Positions 8,190 to 17,426 of a DNA stretch of 64,000 nucleotides are shown here, piece by piece. Both the position numbers and the translations under genes were made by a program. Position 1 is the stretch's first letter. The number at the start of each line of letters is the position of its first letter. The notes below the pieces were generated by a model. The model did not search any database and was not told where the DNA came from. It saw only the letters and a list, made by a program, of their open reading frames with translations. This stretch comes from Saprospiraceae bacterium (GTDB taxonomy: Bacteria; Bacteroidota; Bacteroidia; Chitinophagales; Saprospiraceae), in NCBI GenBank assembly GCA_026129545.1, contig JAHCHX010000001.1, forward strand, positions 2,479,501 to 2,543,500, in the 5' to 3' direction.

Positions 8190-9165
8190 ATGAACTCCTT
8201 CGGAGGTAACTGGACTGAAAACAAGATTGAAATATTGGTTGAGTACGCCAAAGCTTACTTGACTATCATGAACGTCTATGCCAATAAATTTGGCTGGAAA
8301 TTGATGTATTTTGATGGATTTGCAGGAAGTGGGCTAATTGTCAAAGAAAAAGATGAGAACCGAAAAGAGATTATTGGAGCGGCTCGACGAATTATATACC
8401 TCGTGCCGCCAAGTTTTCAGCATGGTTGGAAGGATGAGATCACGTTTACTAAACTTCAAAAGTTTAGTAAACGTTACCCTAGACGATGCTGAAAACTTGG
8501 CGGCGCGAGGTATAGAAATTGAGGAACCTCGACCTTTTGACGAATACTACTTCGTTGAATTGCATGAAGGCAATCTAAAAACCTTGTAACAAAGTACCAA
8601 GTCGGCCTTTCCTCAAAAAACGATTTATACTGTAAAAGAAGACTGTAACACAAAGCTAAAAGCCCTTGCAGGCTTTCTTCAGACTTCCAAAGGCAAGCCT
8701 TATAAGATTCTCGCTTTTATAGACCCGTGCGGAATGCAATTAGAATGGGATGCAATTCAGTGTTTGAAGAATCTCTCGATTGATACGTGGGTTTTAGTTC
8801 CAACTGGCATGGGGGTCAGTCGTCTTTTAAAAAATGACGGAAACATCTCGGATGCTTGGCTTGGGAAACTAGAGGTTTTTTTGGGAATGGGTAGAGATGA
8901 AATTCGACAGTTCTTTTACAAAGAAAAGGAAGTACAAACGCTATTTGGTCCCGAAACAGTTGTGACAAAAGAAGAGAGAGCGATTGAGAAATCGGCCGAA
9001 CTTTATCGAAGTAGGCTTGGCGCGATTTTCAAATTTGTCTCTGAAACATACGTTTTGAAAACCGAATCAAATACTACTCTTTTTCATTTCCTCATGGCCT
9101 CCAATAACCCAAGCGCAGTAAAAATAGCCAATGAAATCGTTAGAAAATACAACACAATAACCTGA
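8190..9165 (+). pseudogene. tcmP: three-Cys-motif partner protein TcmP, split by a mini-transposon
   Basis: The N-terminus (WTENKIEILVEYAKAYLTIM, then KLMYFDGFAGSG) is typical of TcmP. The frame breaks in the 116-bp element at 8397-8512. Removing the element plus one TA (118 bases) restores it exactly as GAARRI-IEIEEPRPFDEYYFVEL. A further in-frame TAA lies at 8587-8589. After it the frame continues through KILAFIDPCGMQLEWDAI to YNTIT and a stop at 9165. TcmP proteins accompany DUF5131/Gp37-Gp68 proteins, and such a gene starts 5 bases downstream. Two lesions make it a pseudogene; translation from 8734 could give only a 143-residue tail. Confidence 0.88.
8397..8512. mobile_element. 116-bp palindromic TA-flanked mini-element, copy 2, inside tcmP
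   Basis: Same element as at 2788-2903 but inverted. With its TA flanks (8395-8396, 8513-8514) it matches in 119 of 120 bases. Precise removal with one TA rejoins the tcmP frame, which shows both the target site and the duplication length. Confidence 0.92.
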
Positions 9166-9170
9166 CTATC

Positions 9171-9899
9171 ATGGCACACTCCCGCATCGAATGGACAGAA
9201 ATGACTTGGAACCCAACTACGGGATGCACCAAGATTTCGCAAGGGTGTAAATTCTGCTATGCCGAGGTATTGACAAGGCGGCTGAAAGCCATGGGGTTGG
9301 AGAAATACAAAGATGGATTCAAGGTGGTAAAGACGCACCCGGAAGAATTATTGCGACCTTACGAGTGGAAAAGCCCCAAAGTTGTTTTCGTCAACAGCAT
9401 GAGCGACCTCTTTCATGAAGATGTTCCACTCGACTACATCAAAATGGTGTTTGGCGTGATGAACGACTGCCGTCAGCATCAGTTTCAGGTTTTGACCAAA
9501 CGAGCCGAACGATTGGCAGAAGTCGCTGGTGAACTGACTTGGACAGAAAATATCTGGATGGGCGTATCAGTTGAAAATCAGAAAGTTGAGAACCGAATTC
9601 AGTATTTGAAACAAACGCCAGCCCTCATCAAATTCCTTTCTCTTGAACCACTTATTGGTCCTTTACCGAACCTCGACCTTTGGGGAATTGATTGGGTTAT
9701 CGTCGGCGGGGAGAGCGGTCGCAAACCTCGCCCGATAAAAACGGAATGGGTGTTAGACATTAAAAATCAATGCGAAACAGCCAGAGTAGCTTTCTTTTTC
9801 AAGCAATGGGGCGGCACCAACAAGAAAAAATCAGGTAGATTATTGGAGGGCAGGACGTATGACGGGATGCCCAAATTGACGCAACCGATAGCATTTTAG
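9171..9899 (+). CDS. DUF5131 (phage Gp37/Gp68 family) protein
   Basis: This 242-residue protein starts MAHSRIEWTEMTWNPTTGC. The three-cysteine motif is GCTKISQGCKFCYAE, and MGVSVENQ and IVGGESGRKPRP follow. These are typical of the Gp37/Gp68 family, which has a radical-SAM-like fold and is found in phages and mobile DNA. The biochemical role is unknown. The usual partner TcmP lies directly upstream but is broken, so this gene may have outlived its system. The frame is intact, and the start at 9171 fits the family N-terminus. Confidence 0.9.
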   Translation: MAHSRIEWTEMTWNPTTGCTKISQGCKFCYAEVLTRRLKAMGLEKYKDGFKVVKTHPEELLRPYEWKSPKVVFVNSMSDLFHEDVPLDYIKMVFGVMNDCRQHQFQVLTKRAERLAEVAGELTWTENIWMGVSVENQKVENRIQYLKQTPALIKFLSLEPLIGPLPNLDLWGIDWVIVGGESGRKPRPIKTEWVLDIKNQCETARVAFFFKQWGGTNKKKSGRLLEGRTYDGMPKLTQPIAF

Positions 9900-9911
9900 T
9901 TTTCACCTCCC

Positions 9912-10306
9912 ATGCCTCTCACCTACACCAACCGCTGCCGCCAGACCCACTACTTCCGCGCTGTCGAAACCGCCAAAGGCGGCACACGCTACTACATCGT
10001 CAAGTCGCTGCAATATCCCGACCTGATTGACGAATTGCCCGATGGTTTTGAAATTCACGAACAGCCTTACGAAGGCCGCTTTATATGTGGAAAAAGTACG
10101 ACGACAATTTTCGTTTCATCTTGATTGACCCTCAAAAACGCATTTTTCAAGCCGAGCGCCGAACGTATTTCAGCCTTGGTGGCGGAGATTACCGGCCGCT
10201 CAAAAACGGTCGCGGTACTTTGGAAGAACTCACCGAACGATTTTGCCCACATATCGGGCGCGAGTCTTATTTCGAGCTGCTGGTGCCGGAAGGGTTCGAT
10301 GAGTAA
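9912..10306 (+). pseudogene. unrecognised small protein, frameshifted
   Basis: The first part reads MPLTYTNRCRQTHYFRAVET to EIHEQPYEGRF. The second, in another frame from about 10085, reads MWKKYDDNFRFILIDPQKRI to ELLVPEGFDE and a TAA. The two join at the ggccgctttatatgtgg stretch (10075-10091) if one base is added or removed. The composition looks coding in both parts. I do not recognise the family. It lies between the DUF5131 gene and the end of pyrD. Decay and sequence error cannot be told apart here. Confidence 0.5.
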
Positions 10307-10310
10307 CCTG

Positions 10311-11354
10311 CTATTTATCCCTCGCCCCTTCAAGGATACGCCTCACCAGCCTCGGCCCTTCGTACACCAAGCCCGTGTAAACCTGCACCAAATCGGCACC
10401 AGCTTCCCACTTTTCTTGGGCCGAAGCAGGCGACTCTATGCCCCCCACACCGATAATAACGGCCTCTTTCCCAAGTTTTGTTCGCAAGTAGCGAATGACG
10501 GAGGTGGCCCGTTCGCGCAGGGGAGCACCGCTCAAACCACCCGCCCCCATCGCCTCGACGCGGAGCTTCGGCGTGCGCAGGTGGTCTCTCGAAATAGTCG
10601 TGTTGGTGGCAATCACTCCCGCCAAGCCAGTCGTGTTCACGATGTCGGCGATGTCGTCCAATTGACTGTCCGTAAGGTCGGGGGCGATTTTCAGCAAAAT
10701 AGGTTTGGGCGCGGGCCGTGATTGATTTTTTTCCTGCAGCAGCAACAAGAGCCGGGTCAGCGGTTCTTTTTCTTGCAAGGCCCGCAGCCCCGGTGTGTTT
10801 GGGGAGCTCACATTGACCACAAAATAATCCACCCACGGGAAAAGCGCCTCGAAGCAAAGGAGGTAATCGCGTTCGGCTTGCTCATTGGGTGTCGCTTTGT
10901 TTTTGCCGATGTTGCCCCCAATGATGAGGCCATTGGGAGCGCCTTTTTCACGCAGGTTTTTCAAGCGCCTTGCCAGCGCCTCAAGCCCCTCGTTGTTGAA
11001 CCCCATTCGATTGATAAGCGCATGGTCGGCAAGCAGCCGGAACAAGCGCGGCCGCGGGTTGCCATCTTGCGGAAGCGGCGTCACGGTGCCTACTTCCACA
11101 AAGCCAAAGCCGAGGCAGGCCATTCCTCTGATGTGTTTTCCATCTTTGTCAAAACCTGCTGCGAGGCCCACGGGGTTGGGAAAAGTCAACCCCATCACAC
11201 GGCGCTCGCAACGTTTGTCGGGCAAGCGGTACATCTTGCGCAGCAAAATGCGCGTGGGTGGGAAGGCAGCGGCCCAATCGAGCAACAAAACAGTGACGCG
11301 GTGCGCGGTTTCGGGCGGGAGGAGGAAAAGCAGCGGCTTGAGCAATGAGTACAT
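10311..11354 (-). CDS. pyrD: dihydroorotate dehydrogenase (quinone), class 2
   Basis: A 347-residue protein if started at the ATG at 11352-11354 ([19 protein letters not shown]). This matches class 2 enzymes, whose N-terminal helices contact membrane quinone; the frame stays open upstream to 11453, but that extension is not family-like. It oxidises dihydroorotate to orotate in pyrimidine synthesis with FMN. Recognisable segments are [34 protein letters not shown] (catalytic Ser region), [22 protein letters not shown] and [10 protein letters not shown]. It stands alone, back to back with accessory genes. Confidence 0.95.
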   Translation of the reverse strand: MYSLLKPLLFLLPPETAHRVTVLLLDWAAAFPPTRILLRKMYRLPDKRCERRVMGLTFPNPVGLAAGFDKDGKHIRGMACLGFGFVEVGTVTPLPQDGNPRPRLFRLLADHALINRMGFNNEGLEALARRLKNLREKGAPNGLIIGGNIGKNKATPNEQAERDYLLCFEALFPWVDYFVVNVSSPNTPGLRALQEKEPLTRLLLLLQEKNQSRPAPKPILLKIAPDLTDSQLDDIADIVNTTGLAGVIATNTTISRDHLRTPKLRVEAMGAGGLSGAPLRERATSVIRYLRTKLGKEAVIIGVGGIESPASAQEKWEAGADLVQVYTGLVYEGPRLVRRILEGARDK

Positions 11355-11480
11355 ACGCCCGCAAAAGTCGGGAAACGAGTTCATTTCTGTAAAGCCAATT
11401 GCGCAAAGTGCTCGCCGCAACATTTGAAAATGAAGAGGGCAAGAGCAGGGCAAGAGCCTTTGCGTGCTTTGCCACGAGCC

Positions 11481-12584
11481 TCACAACACCTCGAAAACAC
11501 CCTCCGCAGAAGCGATGCCATTCACCAAGATACGCAGGCGATGCGGGCCGGGGTAGTGTTTTCGCGTGGTGAAATCCTGAAATCGCTGCCTGCGAATGAT
11601 GTATTCCGATTGACTGGGCATCAGTTCCATTTCCTTGATTTTGAAAACCTTGTACGATGGCTTGCCGGAAATGGTTTGATACTCGATGCCATATTCAAGC
11701 CTGATTTGCGCAGGCGATGTCGCGGTGTTTTTGACCCAAAAAGAAAAGTTGAGTTGCTCGCCGATGCGTACTTGTTTGGAGTGTGCGCAATCCGACACCA
11801 CAATGCCTTTCACATCTTGCTGGAAACCAAAATGTGCCAGCGCTCTGGCGTTTCCTTTTTTCAACAAACCTCGGCAGGCATGGCGCACCACCCAATCGGT
11901 CGCTGTCGAATGTCCCAACCAACGTTCCGCGATGCTCAGCACGAGGTCGGGATGGTCTTTGGCGATGTCGTTGAGATTGTTGGCCACAGAGCGGCGCACT
12001 GTCTCGGCGGGGTCGTCTTTCAGGTTTTCAAGTATAGGCAATATAGGGGCGGGGTCGCGTTTGAGCGCGGGCACACCCATGCCCCAAGGCAGACGAGGGC
12101 GGATGCCTTCGCTGCTGAGGCGGCGCACCATGGCGCTCTCGTGGCGCGACCATTCGAGCATCTGAGCGTGCATCCGAGCGGGATAGTGGAGCAAGAACGG
12201 GCGCACCGCGAACTCGGCGCTACTCCATCGGGTGAGTGTCGCAAGTGCGGGAATAGAATGGTCGGGTTCCGCAACGCCATGTGCTTCGACGAAGTCGGGC
12301 AGGAATGTGTATTCAAAGGTCAATTTGTCGCCGTGCCGAGCGAGATACCGCTGCGTCGTTTGCACCACGATTTCCAAAGCAGCCGGGTAATCGGGTGGCA
12401 AATGGGCGCGGAGCGAATGGCTGATGTGGCGCACTCGTTGCTTGAGTTCGCGCGATTCCCATTCGATATCGAACACGCTTTGCAAAAAGTGCTGTGGCTC
12501 AAATTTTTCCCAGACGGCCCGCACTTCTGCTGCGAAAGGCTCCAAGAGTGCGCGGGAGAATATGTTTTTTAACGGTTCGGGCAT
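11481..12584 (-). CDS. DNA alkylation repair protein (AlkD-like, HEAT-repeat)
   Basis: A 367-residue protein if started at the ATG at 12582-12584 (MPEPLKNIFSRALLEPFAAE). HEAT-like helices run through most of it, for example RRLSSEGIRPRLPWGMGVPA and DDPAETVRRSVANNLNDIAK, which are typical of the AlkD-type alkylation repair family. These are glycosylases acting on N3/N7-alkylated bases. The last ~100 residues form a beta-rich extension (LNFSFWVKNTATSPAQIRLE) that many longer family members carry. A strong hairpin at 12613-12652 separates it from the T9SS gene upstream. Confidence 0.85.
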   Translation of the reverse strand: MPEPLKNIFSRALLEPFAAEVRAVWEKFEPQHFLQSVFDIEWESRELKQRVRHISHSLRAHLPPDYPAALEIVVQTTQRYLARHGDKLTFEYTFLPDFVEAHGVAEPDHSIPALATLTRWSSAEFAVRPFLLHYPARMHAQMLEWSRHESAMVRRLSSEGIRPRLPWGMGVPALKRDPAPILPILENLKDDPAETVRRSVANNLNDIAKDHPDLVLSIAERWLGHSTATDWVVRHACRGLLKKGNARALAHFGFQQDVKGIVVSDCAHSKQVRIGEQLNFSFWVKNTATSPAQIRLEYGIEYQTISGKPSYKVFKIKEMELMPSQSEYIIRRQRFQDFTTRKHYPGPHRLRILVNGIASAEGVFEVL

Positions 12585-12612
12585 GGAGGATAGAGGATGT
12601 AAGGTCGGAAAA

Positions 12613-12652
12613 GACAAGAGTCCCCTGCATAAAGTCGCAGGAGACTCTTGTC
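12613..12652 (-). terminator. intrinsic terminator after the T9SS gene
   Basis: gacaagagtcccctgc and gcaggagactcttgtc form a 16-base stem with one mismatch and an 8-base loop. U-rich stretches lie on both sides, so it may work in either direction. It follows the stop of the minus-strand gene ending at 12698. Confidence 0.8.
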
Positions 12653-12697
12653 GATTTTTCAAAAAACTCCTTCGGGAGGAGGTTGCGATTGCTCGAA

Positions 12698-15340
12698 TTA
12701 ACGATTGAGCACCACGCGGCGGATGGCTGTCTCGCCGTTCACGATGACGCGCAGGAAGTATGTGCCGTCGTTGAAACGAGAGAGGTCAATTTGCTGGGCG
12801 TAGTTGTTCACTTTGCCGGCATCAATGGTTTGCAGCGTCTGGCCGAGCGTGTTGACCACTTCGACGCGCACGTCGGATGCTGTTTCCAAGACCAAATTGA
12901 GCAGTGTCGTGCTTGCTGTCGGGTTCGGGTTCACTGTGAGTGATTTCACCGAAGCCGGGTCTTTCACCGAAGTGGTGACCGAAACGGTCACGTCAATTTC
13001 GTCAGCGCACCCCGTCAGGTCAGTGATGATGGCGGTGTAAGTGCCTGTTGCGAGACCAGAGATGTCCTCATCGCTCGAAGTGAAGCCACCGGGGCCTGTC
13101 CATTCGACGGCAAACAAACCAGAGCCGCCTGTTATGGTCAGGTTGATAGCGCCGTTGTTGCTGCCCGGGCTAGCGGGCGTGACGGTCGTGGTGGCGCCCA
13201 ATGGGTCAAGTGGGCCGAGGAGGGTTAGCGGAGTGGACTGGCCAACGAAGAAGCAAGCGTTGTCAACATTGAGCTGGTGCAGGAATGCAGGGTCAGCTGG
13301 AGAGTTGTCAATTGCAGAAGCCACCACTATGGGCGTGAAAAACCAAATTTGGTTTTGTGCCAATGGGGTGCCGCTGTTGGTCAGGTTGGGTATGTAGGGG
13401 TTCTGGTTCACGGCAAAGCTACCCCAGTAGCCTGTGGCCAAAGGAGGCCAAGTGCCAGCAGGGATGGGTTGCTGAGAGATAGCCCAAGACATGCCGAATA
13501 CTGGGCCGATGGTCGGGATGACATAGCCGCTGCCGAGCGTGAGCACGGTGTTGGTGGATGTGGCGTCGCACACGATACCGTTGTTCGATACGGTGTAGGT
13601 GCCCACTTGACCTTGTGCGCAAGTGATGGTCGGGAGGCGGGTGATTTCGATGCAGAATTGTCCAGTAGCCACCAAGTTGCCGACGCTCCATCCATCAATA
13701 AGCATACGGTAGTCGGTGCCGTTGACGGTCTCGATGTCAAGACCGGCGCGATAGTCAGGCTCGCCGTTCCCATAGATGTCTTCGTTGCAAAGAATCTGTG
13801 TAAGGCTGCCGCATTGACCTGTGTAGATGGCCATTTGTGTGTCGCCATCGTCAATGTAGTTGCTGCCAGTGGTACAAGGCACGGTTTCGATGTGGTATTT
13901 GTTGCCGTCGCCTGTGAAGGTGAACCACATGGAGCCGTCAAGTTTTGGAACAACGGGGCCAGTGCCTGTGACGAAATCGGACCAGCAGCTAGGCGCAGCT
14001 GGGTCGGTGGGGCTGACGGTGGCGTTGGTGTTGTCGAAAATGCCAGTGGTTTGTGGCACCGTGGGCGCTTGGCCGAAGAAGAGCGACAAATCCACTGCGC
14101 CTGCACATTCGTCCACATTGAACACGACAGGGTCGAGCTCCACATACTCCAGGTTGTCCACATAGTAAACGTGCTGCGCGTTGATGCCGTAGAAGTTGAT
14201 GCCGCCCAAGTTGTTCGGGTAGCCCACTTTTCTCACGAAGTTGCCATTGATGTACACCGATATCAGGTTGTTGTCGAGGTCAACTCTGTGTTCCACATCA
14301 AACCAAGTGTTGTATGGATAGGTAAAAGTCCCGACCGAGGCGCTGCTGATTTGTATGTCGCCTGCGCCATTGGCATTGAAGAACACCTCCATGTTCCAAG
14401 AGCCTGCGCCAATCGGCACCACGTTTTGGATGTTGTAGTAGCCCAGTCGGCCTGTGGCAAAATAGAGCTTCCACTTCACGCTGTAGTTGCCAGTGGTTTT
14501 GTTGCTCAAGTTGAGCACTACGTCCTGTGGGCCACCGCCTTGAATTTTGAGCGAGTTGGGCGTGGAGAAAGCTTGTTCCGTGCTCACGATGCCATCTTCC
14601 GTACCGCCTTCCGTGCCGCTCCAAGTCGTCCAGTGGGTGGCTTGTGGGCCGAGTCTGATGGCTGTGCTGTAGCTGTCAAAATTGTCGCAAATAATGGCCT
14701 TGGGGTTTTGGTCGCAAGGCACTGGGCCAGTTTCTTCGATGAGTTCGAGGTCGTCTATTTTCCAGTAGTACTCGTATTCGCCTTGATAGCGGAACTGGAG
14801 CCATACTTGCGGCTGGTTGGCAGCTTCGGGAAGCGCGATTTGAATCACGCCGTGATAGATGCTTGTGCCAGCGCCTTCTTGCACCAAAGCATCAATTTCT
14901 GGGATGTTGTGATAAGTGAAGTTCGTGCCATCTGTGCTGACACCCAAGCGACACACTTCCGTGCCGGAAAAGCTGCGGTAGTAGGTGTTGAACTTGAGGC
15001 GGACGTTCGATTTGCCCGTGCAATTGGCTGGGACACCCACGCCCGTCAGGGTGACATCGTGAGGGAAGTTTTCCCCGTTGGCATCCGAGTCGAACCACAT
15101 ATACCCTGTGGAAGCAGTAGGAGCATTGAAGGCTGCAGGCATCCAAGCACCCGCATTGGGCACATTGCTCCATTTCCATGTTTGGGTACCCGTGTTGGTG
15201 CCGCCATGCACCCAGTTGGTGGTGGCGGTGGTTTGGTCAGAGAAAGTCTCTGTCCAGAAAGTTTGTGCGAAAGCGATGTGCGCGCAACAAGTTAGGAAGA
15301 GGGCGGCAAGCACGCTTTTAAAGGTGAAAGTTCGTGTCAT
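12698..15340 (-). CDS. large secreted T9SS sorting-domain protein
   Basis: An 880-residue protein if started at the ATG at 15338-15340, which opens a signal peptide (MTRTFTFKSVLAALFLTCCA). Jelly-roll-like segments follow (TFWTETFSDQTTATTNWVHG), then a concanavalin-like region, and a SprB-type repeat near 740-800 (GGSGLFAVEWTGPGGFTSSD). The C-terminal type A sorting domain includes NPNPTASTTLLNLVLETASD and ends in AIRRVVLNR. It would leave the cell through T9SS and be anchored or released with its C-terminal domain removed. The substrate is unknown; adhesion or polymer binding is plausible. Confidence 0.9.
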   Translation of the reverse strand: MTRTFTFKSVLAALFLTCCAHIAFAQTFWTETFSDQTTATTNWVHGGTNTGTQTWKWSNVPNAGAWMPAAFNAPTASTGYMWFDSDANGENFPHDVTLTGVGVPANCTGKSNVRLKFNTYYRSFSGTEVCRLGVSTDGTNFTYHNIPEIDALVQEGAGTSIYHGVIQIALPEAANQPQVWLQFRYQGEYEYYWKIDDLELIEETGPVPCDQNPKAIICDNFDSYSTAIRLGPQATHWTTWSGTEGGTEDGIVSTEQAFSTPNSLKIQGGGPQDVVLNLSNKTTGNYSVKWKLYFATGRLGYYNIQNVVPIGAGSWNMEVFFNANGAGDIQISSASVGTFTYPYNTWFDVEHRVDLDNNLISVYINGNFVRKVGYPNNLGGINFYGINAQHVYYVDNLEYVELDPVVFNVDECAGAVDLSLFFGQAPTVPQTTGIFDNTNATVSPTDPAAPSCWSDFVTGTGPVVPKLDGSMWFTFTGDGNKYHIETVPCTTGSNYIDDGDTQMAIYTGQCGSLTQILCNEDIYGNGEPDYRAGLDIETVNGTDYRMLIDGWSVGNLVATGQFCIEITRLPTITCAQGQVGTYTVSNNGIVCDATSTNTVLTLGSGYVIPTIGPVFGMSWAISQQPIPAGTWPPLATGYWGSFAVNQNPYIPNLTNSGTPLAQNQIWFFTPIVVASAIDNSPADPAFLHQLNVDNACFFVGQSTPLTLLGPLDPLGATTTVTPASPGSNNGAINLTITGGSGLFAVEWTGPGGFTSSDEDISGLATGTYTAIITDLTGCADEIDVTVSVTTSVKDPASVKSLTVNPNPTASTTLLNLVLETASDVRVEVVNTLGQTLQTIDAGKVNNYAQQIDLSRFNDGTYFLRVIVNGETAIRRVVLNR

Positions 15341-15519
15341 AGGAAGAAATCCTTTTTGGTTAACAGTTTCAACGTGAAAAATTCGAGCTGCCAAATTCCA
15401 AAAAAGAATCCGTACGGAACGGCATACCCGAAGGCTTTTTTCCGAATTGCTTGTTTTTTACAAATTTGAAAACAATAAACGCTTGAAAAGCAAGAAATTG
15501 GGTTTAAAGTTTATCCTTG

Positions 15520-17220
15520 TCACTTTCCCAAGAGCACGATTTCGAACGGCGTATCCAGCACCACCCTTCCGTCTTTCACCGCGACTTGCTGGCCGGAGTA
15601 ATAGTCGGTCAGCACCGTGCCGTCGGCAAATGTGGCGTGCATGGGCACCTCTTTTTTCCCCCGGGGCCAATCCAATCCAACCACTACCGTGTCCCAGAAA
15701 AGGTCGGAGACGTACATCCGTTTGAACAGATAAGGCTTTTCGGAAAGCATGGTGTGTACCCCCGCACCCACTGCTGGATGCTCCCGGCGGAAGCGACCGA
15801 GTTTTTGCCAGTGTGCCAACACGTCTTGTGCCTTGTGGCCGCCGCGCCAAGCGTTGGAGGCGAGTTCTTCCCAATTCATGAATGAACGGAGCGTGGCATC
15901 GCCCTGAGTGCCAGGCACGATGAGCGTGCGGTTGGTCTCGTCGCCATAATAGACTTGTGACGAGCCTGGGCACAGCAGCAGCTTGGTGCCTGCCTCAAAG
16001 GGTTTTTTGCGTTCCTTGTCGAAAGGGCTGCCATCATCGTGCGAGGTGAGGTAGTTGACCACGCTTAGGTTGCGGAGTTGGTTGTGGAGCAGGTTAGAGT
16101 ATTTGGAAAAAATGGCTTCATAAGAGGGGGTTTGCGCGTCGTTTTTCAATTCAAAATTGATGAGGCTATTAAATCCGTAGCTGTAAAAATCCACTTGGCG
16201 GTCGCCAAAGTCATAGAGCCGCCCTGCGGAAATGTTGTAGTTATAGACCTCGCCGAACATAAAGAAGTCGTTCTTGTCCAACACCTTGCCGGGATTGCTT
16301 CTTTTCCAGTCGGAGAAGGCGAGGTCGGCCTCTTTGCGCAGTTCGGCCCACACGCTTTCTTCAATGTGTTTGGCTGTGTCGCAGCGGTAGGCATCCACAC
16401 CGAATTTCCGAATGTAGTCCGTCAGCCATTTGATGATATAGAAACGAGGTGCGCGCGGGTAGCCTGTTCGTTTGAAAAAAGCATCGAGCTCGGCCACCTC
16501 TTTTTCGTAGCGGCCTTCGCGCTTCCATTTTTCCACCAAAAAAGGAGGGAGTTCGACGGGTTCGTTGCGCTCGGTCTTGATGTCGGGCAGGTTTTCCACC
16601 AACGTACATTCGATAGTGGTCTTGTAGCCTGTGTAGGTGCAGGGCGGCCCGGTGCGCACCCAATTGGGCCACACGGGGTCTTTTTCGGTGGCGGGGCCTG
16701 TGTGGTTGATGACCACGTCGAGCACCACTCGGATGCCGCGCTTGTGGGCTTTTTCCACCAGCTCGGCCAAGTCGGTTTCGGTGCCAAAGTTGGGGTCGAG
16801 ACGGGTCCAATCTTTCGTCCAGTAGCCGTGAAACCCATAGGTCGCGCCAGTGCCCTCATCCACGAAACCGTGAATCTGCTCCACCACCGGGGTGAACCAA
16901 ATCGCGGTGATGCCCAATTGGTCGAAGTAACCTTCCTCCAATTTTTTGGTGATGCCTTTGAGGTCGCCCCCCATGAAGCCGCGCAGCGGAGCGGTGGGCG
17001 CGGTGCGGCCAAAATTTCGGTCGTTTTTGCGGTCGCCGTTATAGAAGCGGTCGGTGAGCAGGAAATAGATGTTGGCGTTCTCCCAGAGGAACGGCGCGGT
17101 GCTCACTTGGATGCTCGCGGCGGGTTGTGGGGTTTTGCAGTTGAAAAAAGAAAGCAGGAGCAAAAGCGTCGCCATCCTCGTCAGCGGGATGGTGGGCAAA
17201 ACGGCGTAAAATCGCTTCAT
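15520..17220 (-). CDS. alpha-amylase family (GH13) lipoprotein
   Basis: A 566-residue protein if started at the ATG at 17218-17220 (MKRFYAVLPTIPLTRMATLL). The lipobox LLSFFNC puts it in the membrane as a lipoprotein. GH13 regions are clear: GIRVVLDVVINHTG (region I), GVDAYRCDTAKHIE (region II, nucleophile Asp), FFMFGEVYNYN (region III, acid Glu) and VNYLTSHDDGSPF (region IV, HD). The catalytic triad is complete. The enzyme should cleave alpha-glucans at the cell surface or in the periplasm. The frame continues upstream to 17463 without family-like sequence. Confidence 0.93.
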   Translation of the reverse strand: MKRFYAVLPTIPLTRMATLLLLLSFFNCKTPQPAASIQVSTAPFLWENANIYFLLTDRFYNGDRKNDRNFGRTAPTAPLRGFMGGDLKGITKKLEEGYFDQLGITAIWFTPVVEQIHGFVDEGTGATYGFHGYWTKDWTRLDPNFGTETDLAELVEKAHKRGIRVVLDVVINHTGPATEKDPVWPNWVRTGPPCTYTGYKTTIECTLVENLPDIKTERNEPVELPPFLVEKWKREGRYEKEVAELDAFFKRTGYPRAPRFYIIKWLTDYIRKFGVDAYRCDTAKHIEESVWAELRKEADLAFSDWKRSNPGKVLDKNDFFMFGEVYNYNISAGRLYDFGDRQVDFYSYGFNSLINFELKNDAQTPSYEAIFSKYSNLLHNQLRNLSVVNYLTSHDDGSPFDKERKKPFEAGTKLLLCPGSSQVYYGDETNRTLIVPGTQGDATLRSFMNWEELASNAWRGGHKAQDVLAHWQKLGRFRREHPAVGAGVHTMLSEKPYLFKRMYVSDLFWDTVVVGLDWPRGKKEVPMHATFADGTVLTDYYSGQQVAVKDGRVVLDTPFEIVLLGK

Positions 17221-17426
17221 GGTACGGTGAATGTTTGTTGGGGCGCAAGATAGGGTGCTCGGCCCAGCACCGCAACCCCCACGCCCAATGTCGCCCGCCC
17301 GATCCACAGGCGCTCGAAAGTTTTTGTGGCTGTCAATATCGCCTATTGTTTCACCGATTTGCCAGTGGGCATCCAATTGAGCACCGTTCGGTGAAAGACC
17401 ATTTCCCATGAATCTTACAACCTTTA

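Noticed and set aside
13277..15295. 672-codon plus-strand open frame opposite the T9SS protein
   Set aside because: The minus-strand frame has a signal peptide and a sorting domain; the plus-strand product has no family-like sequence.
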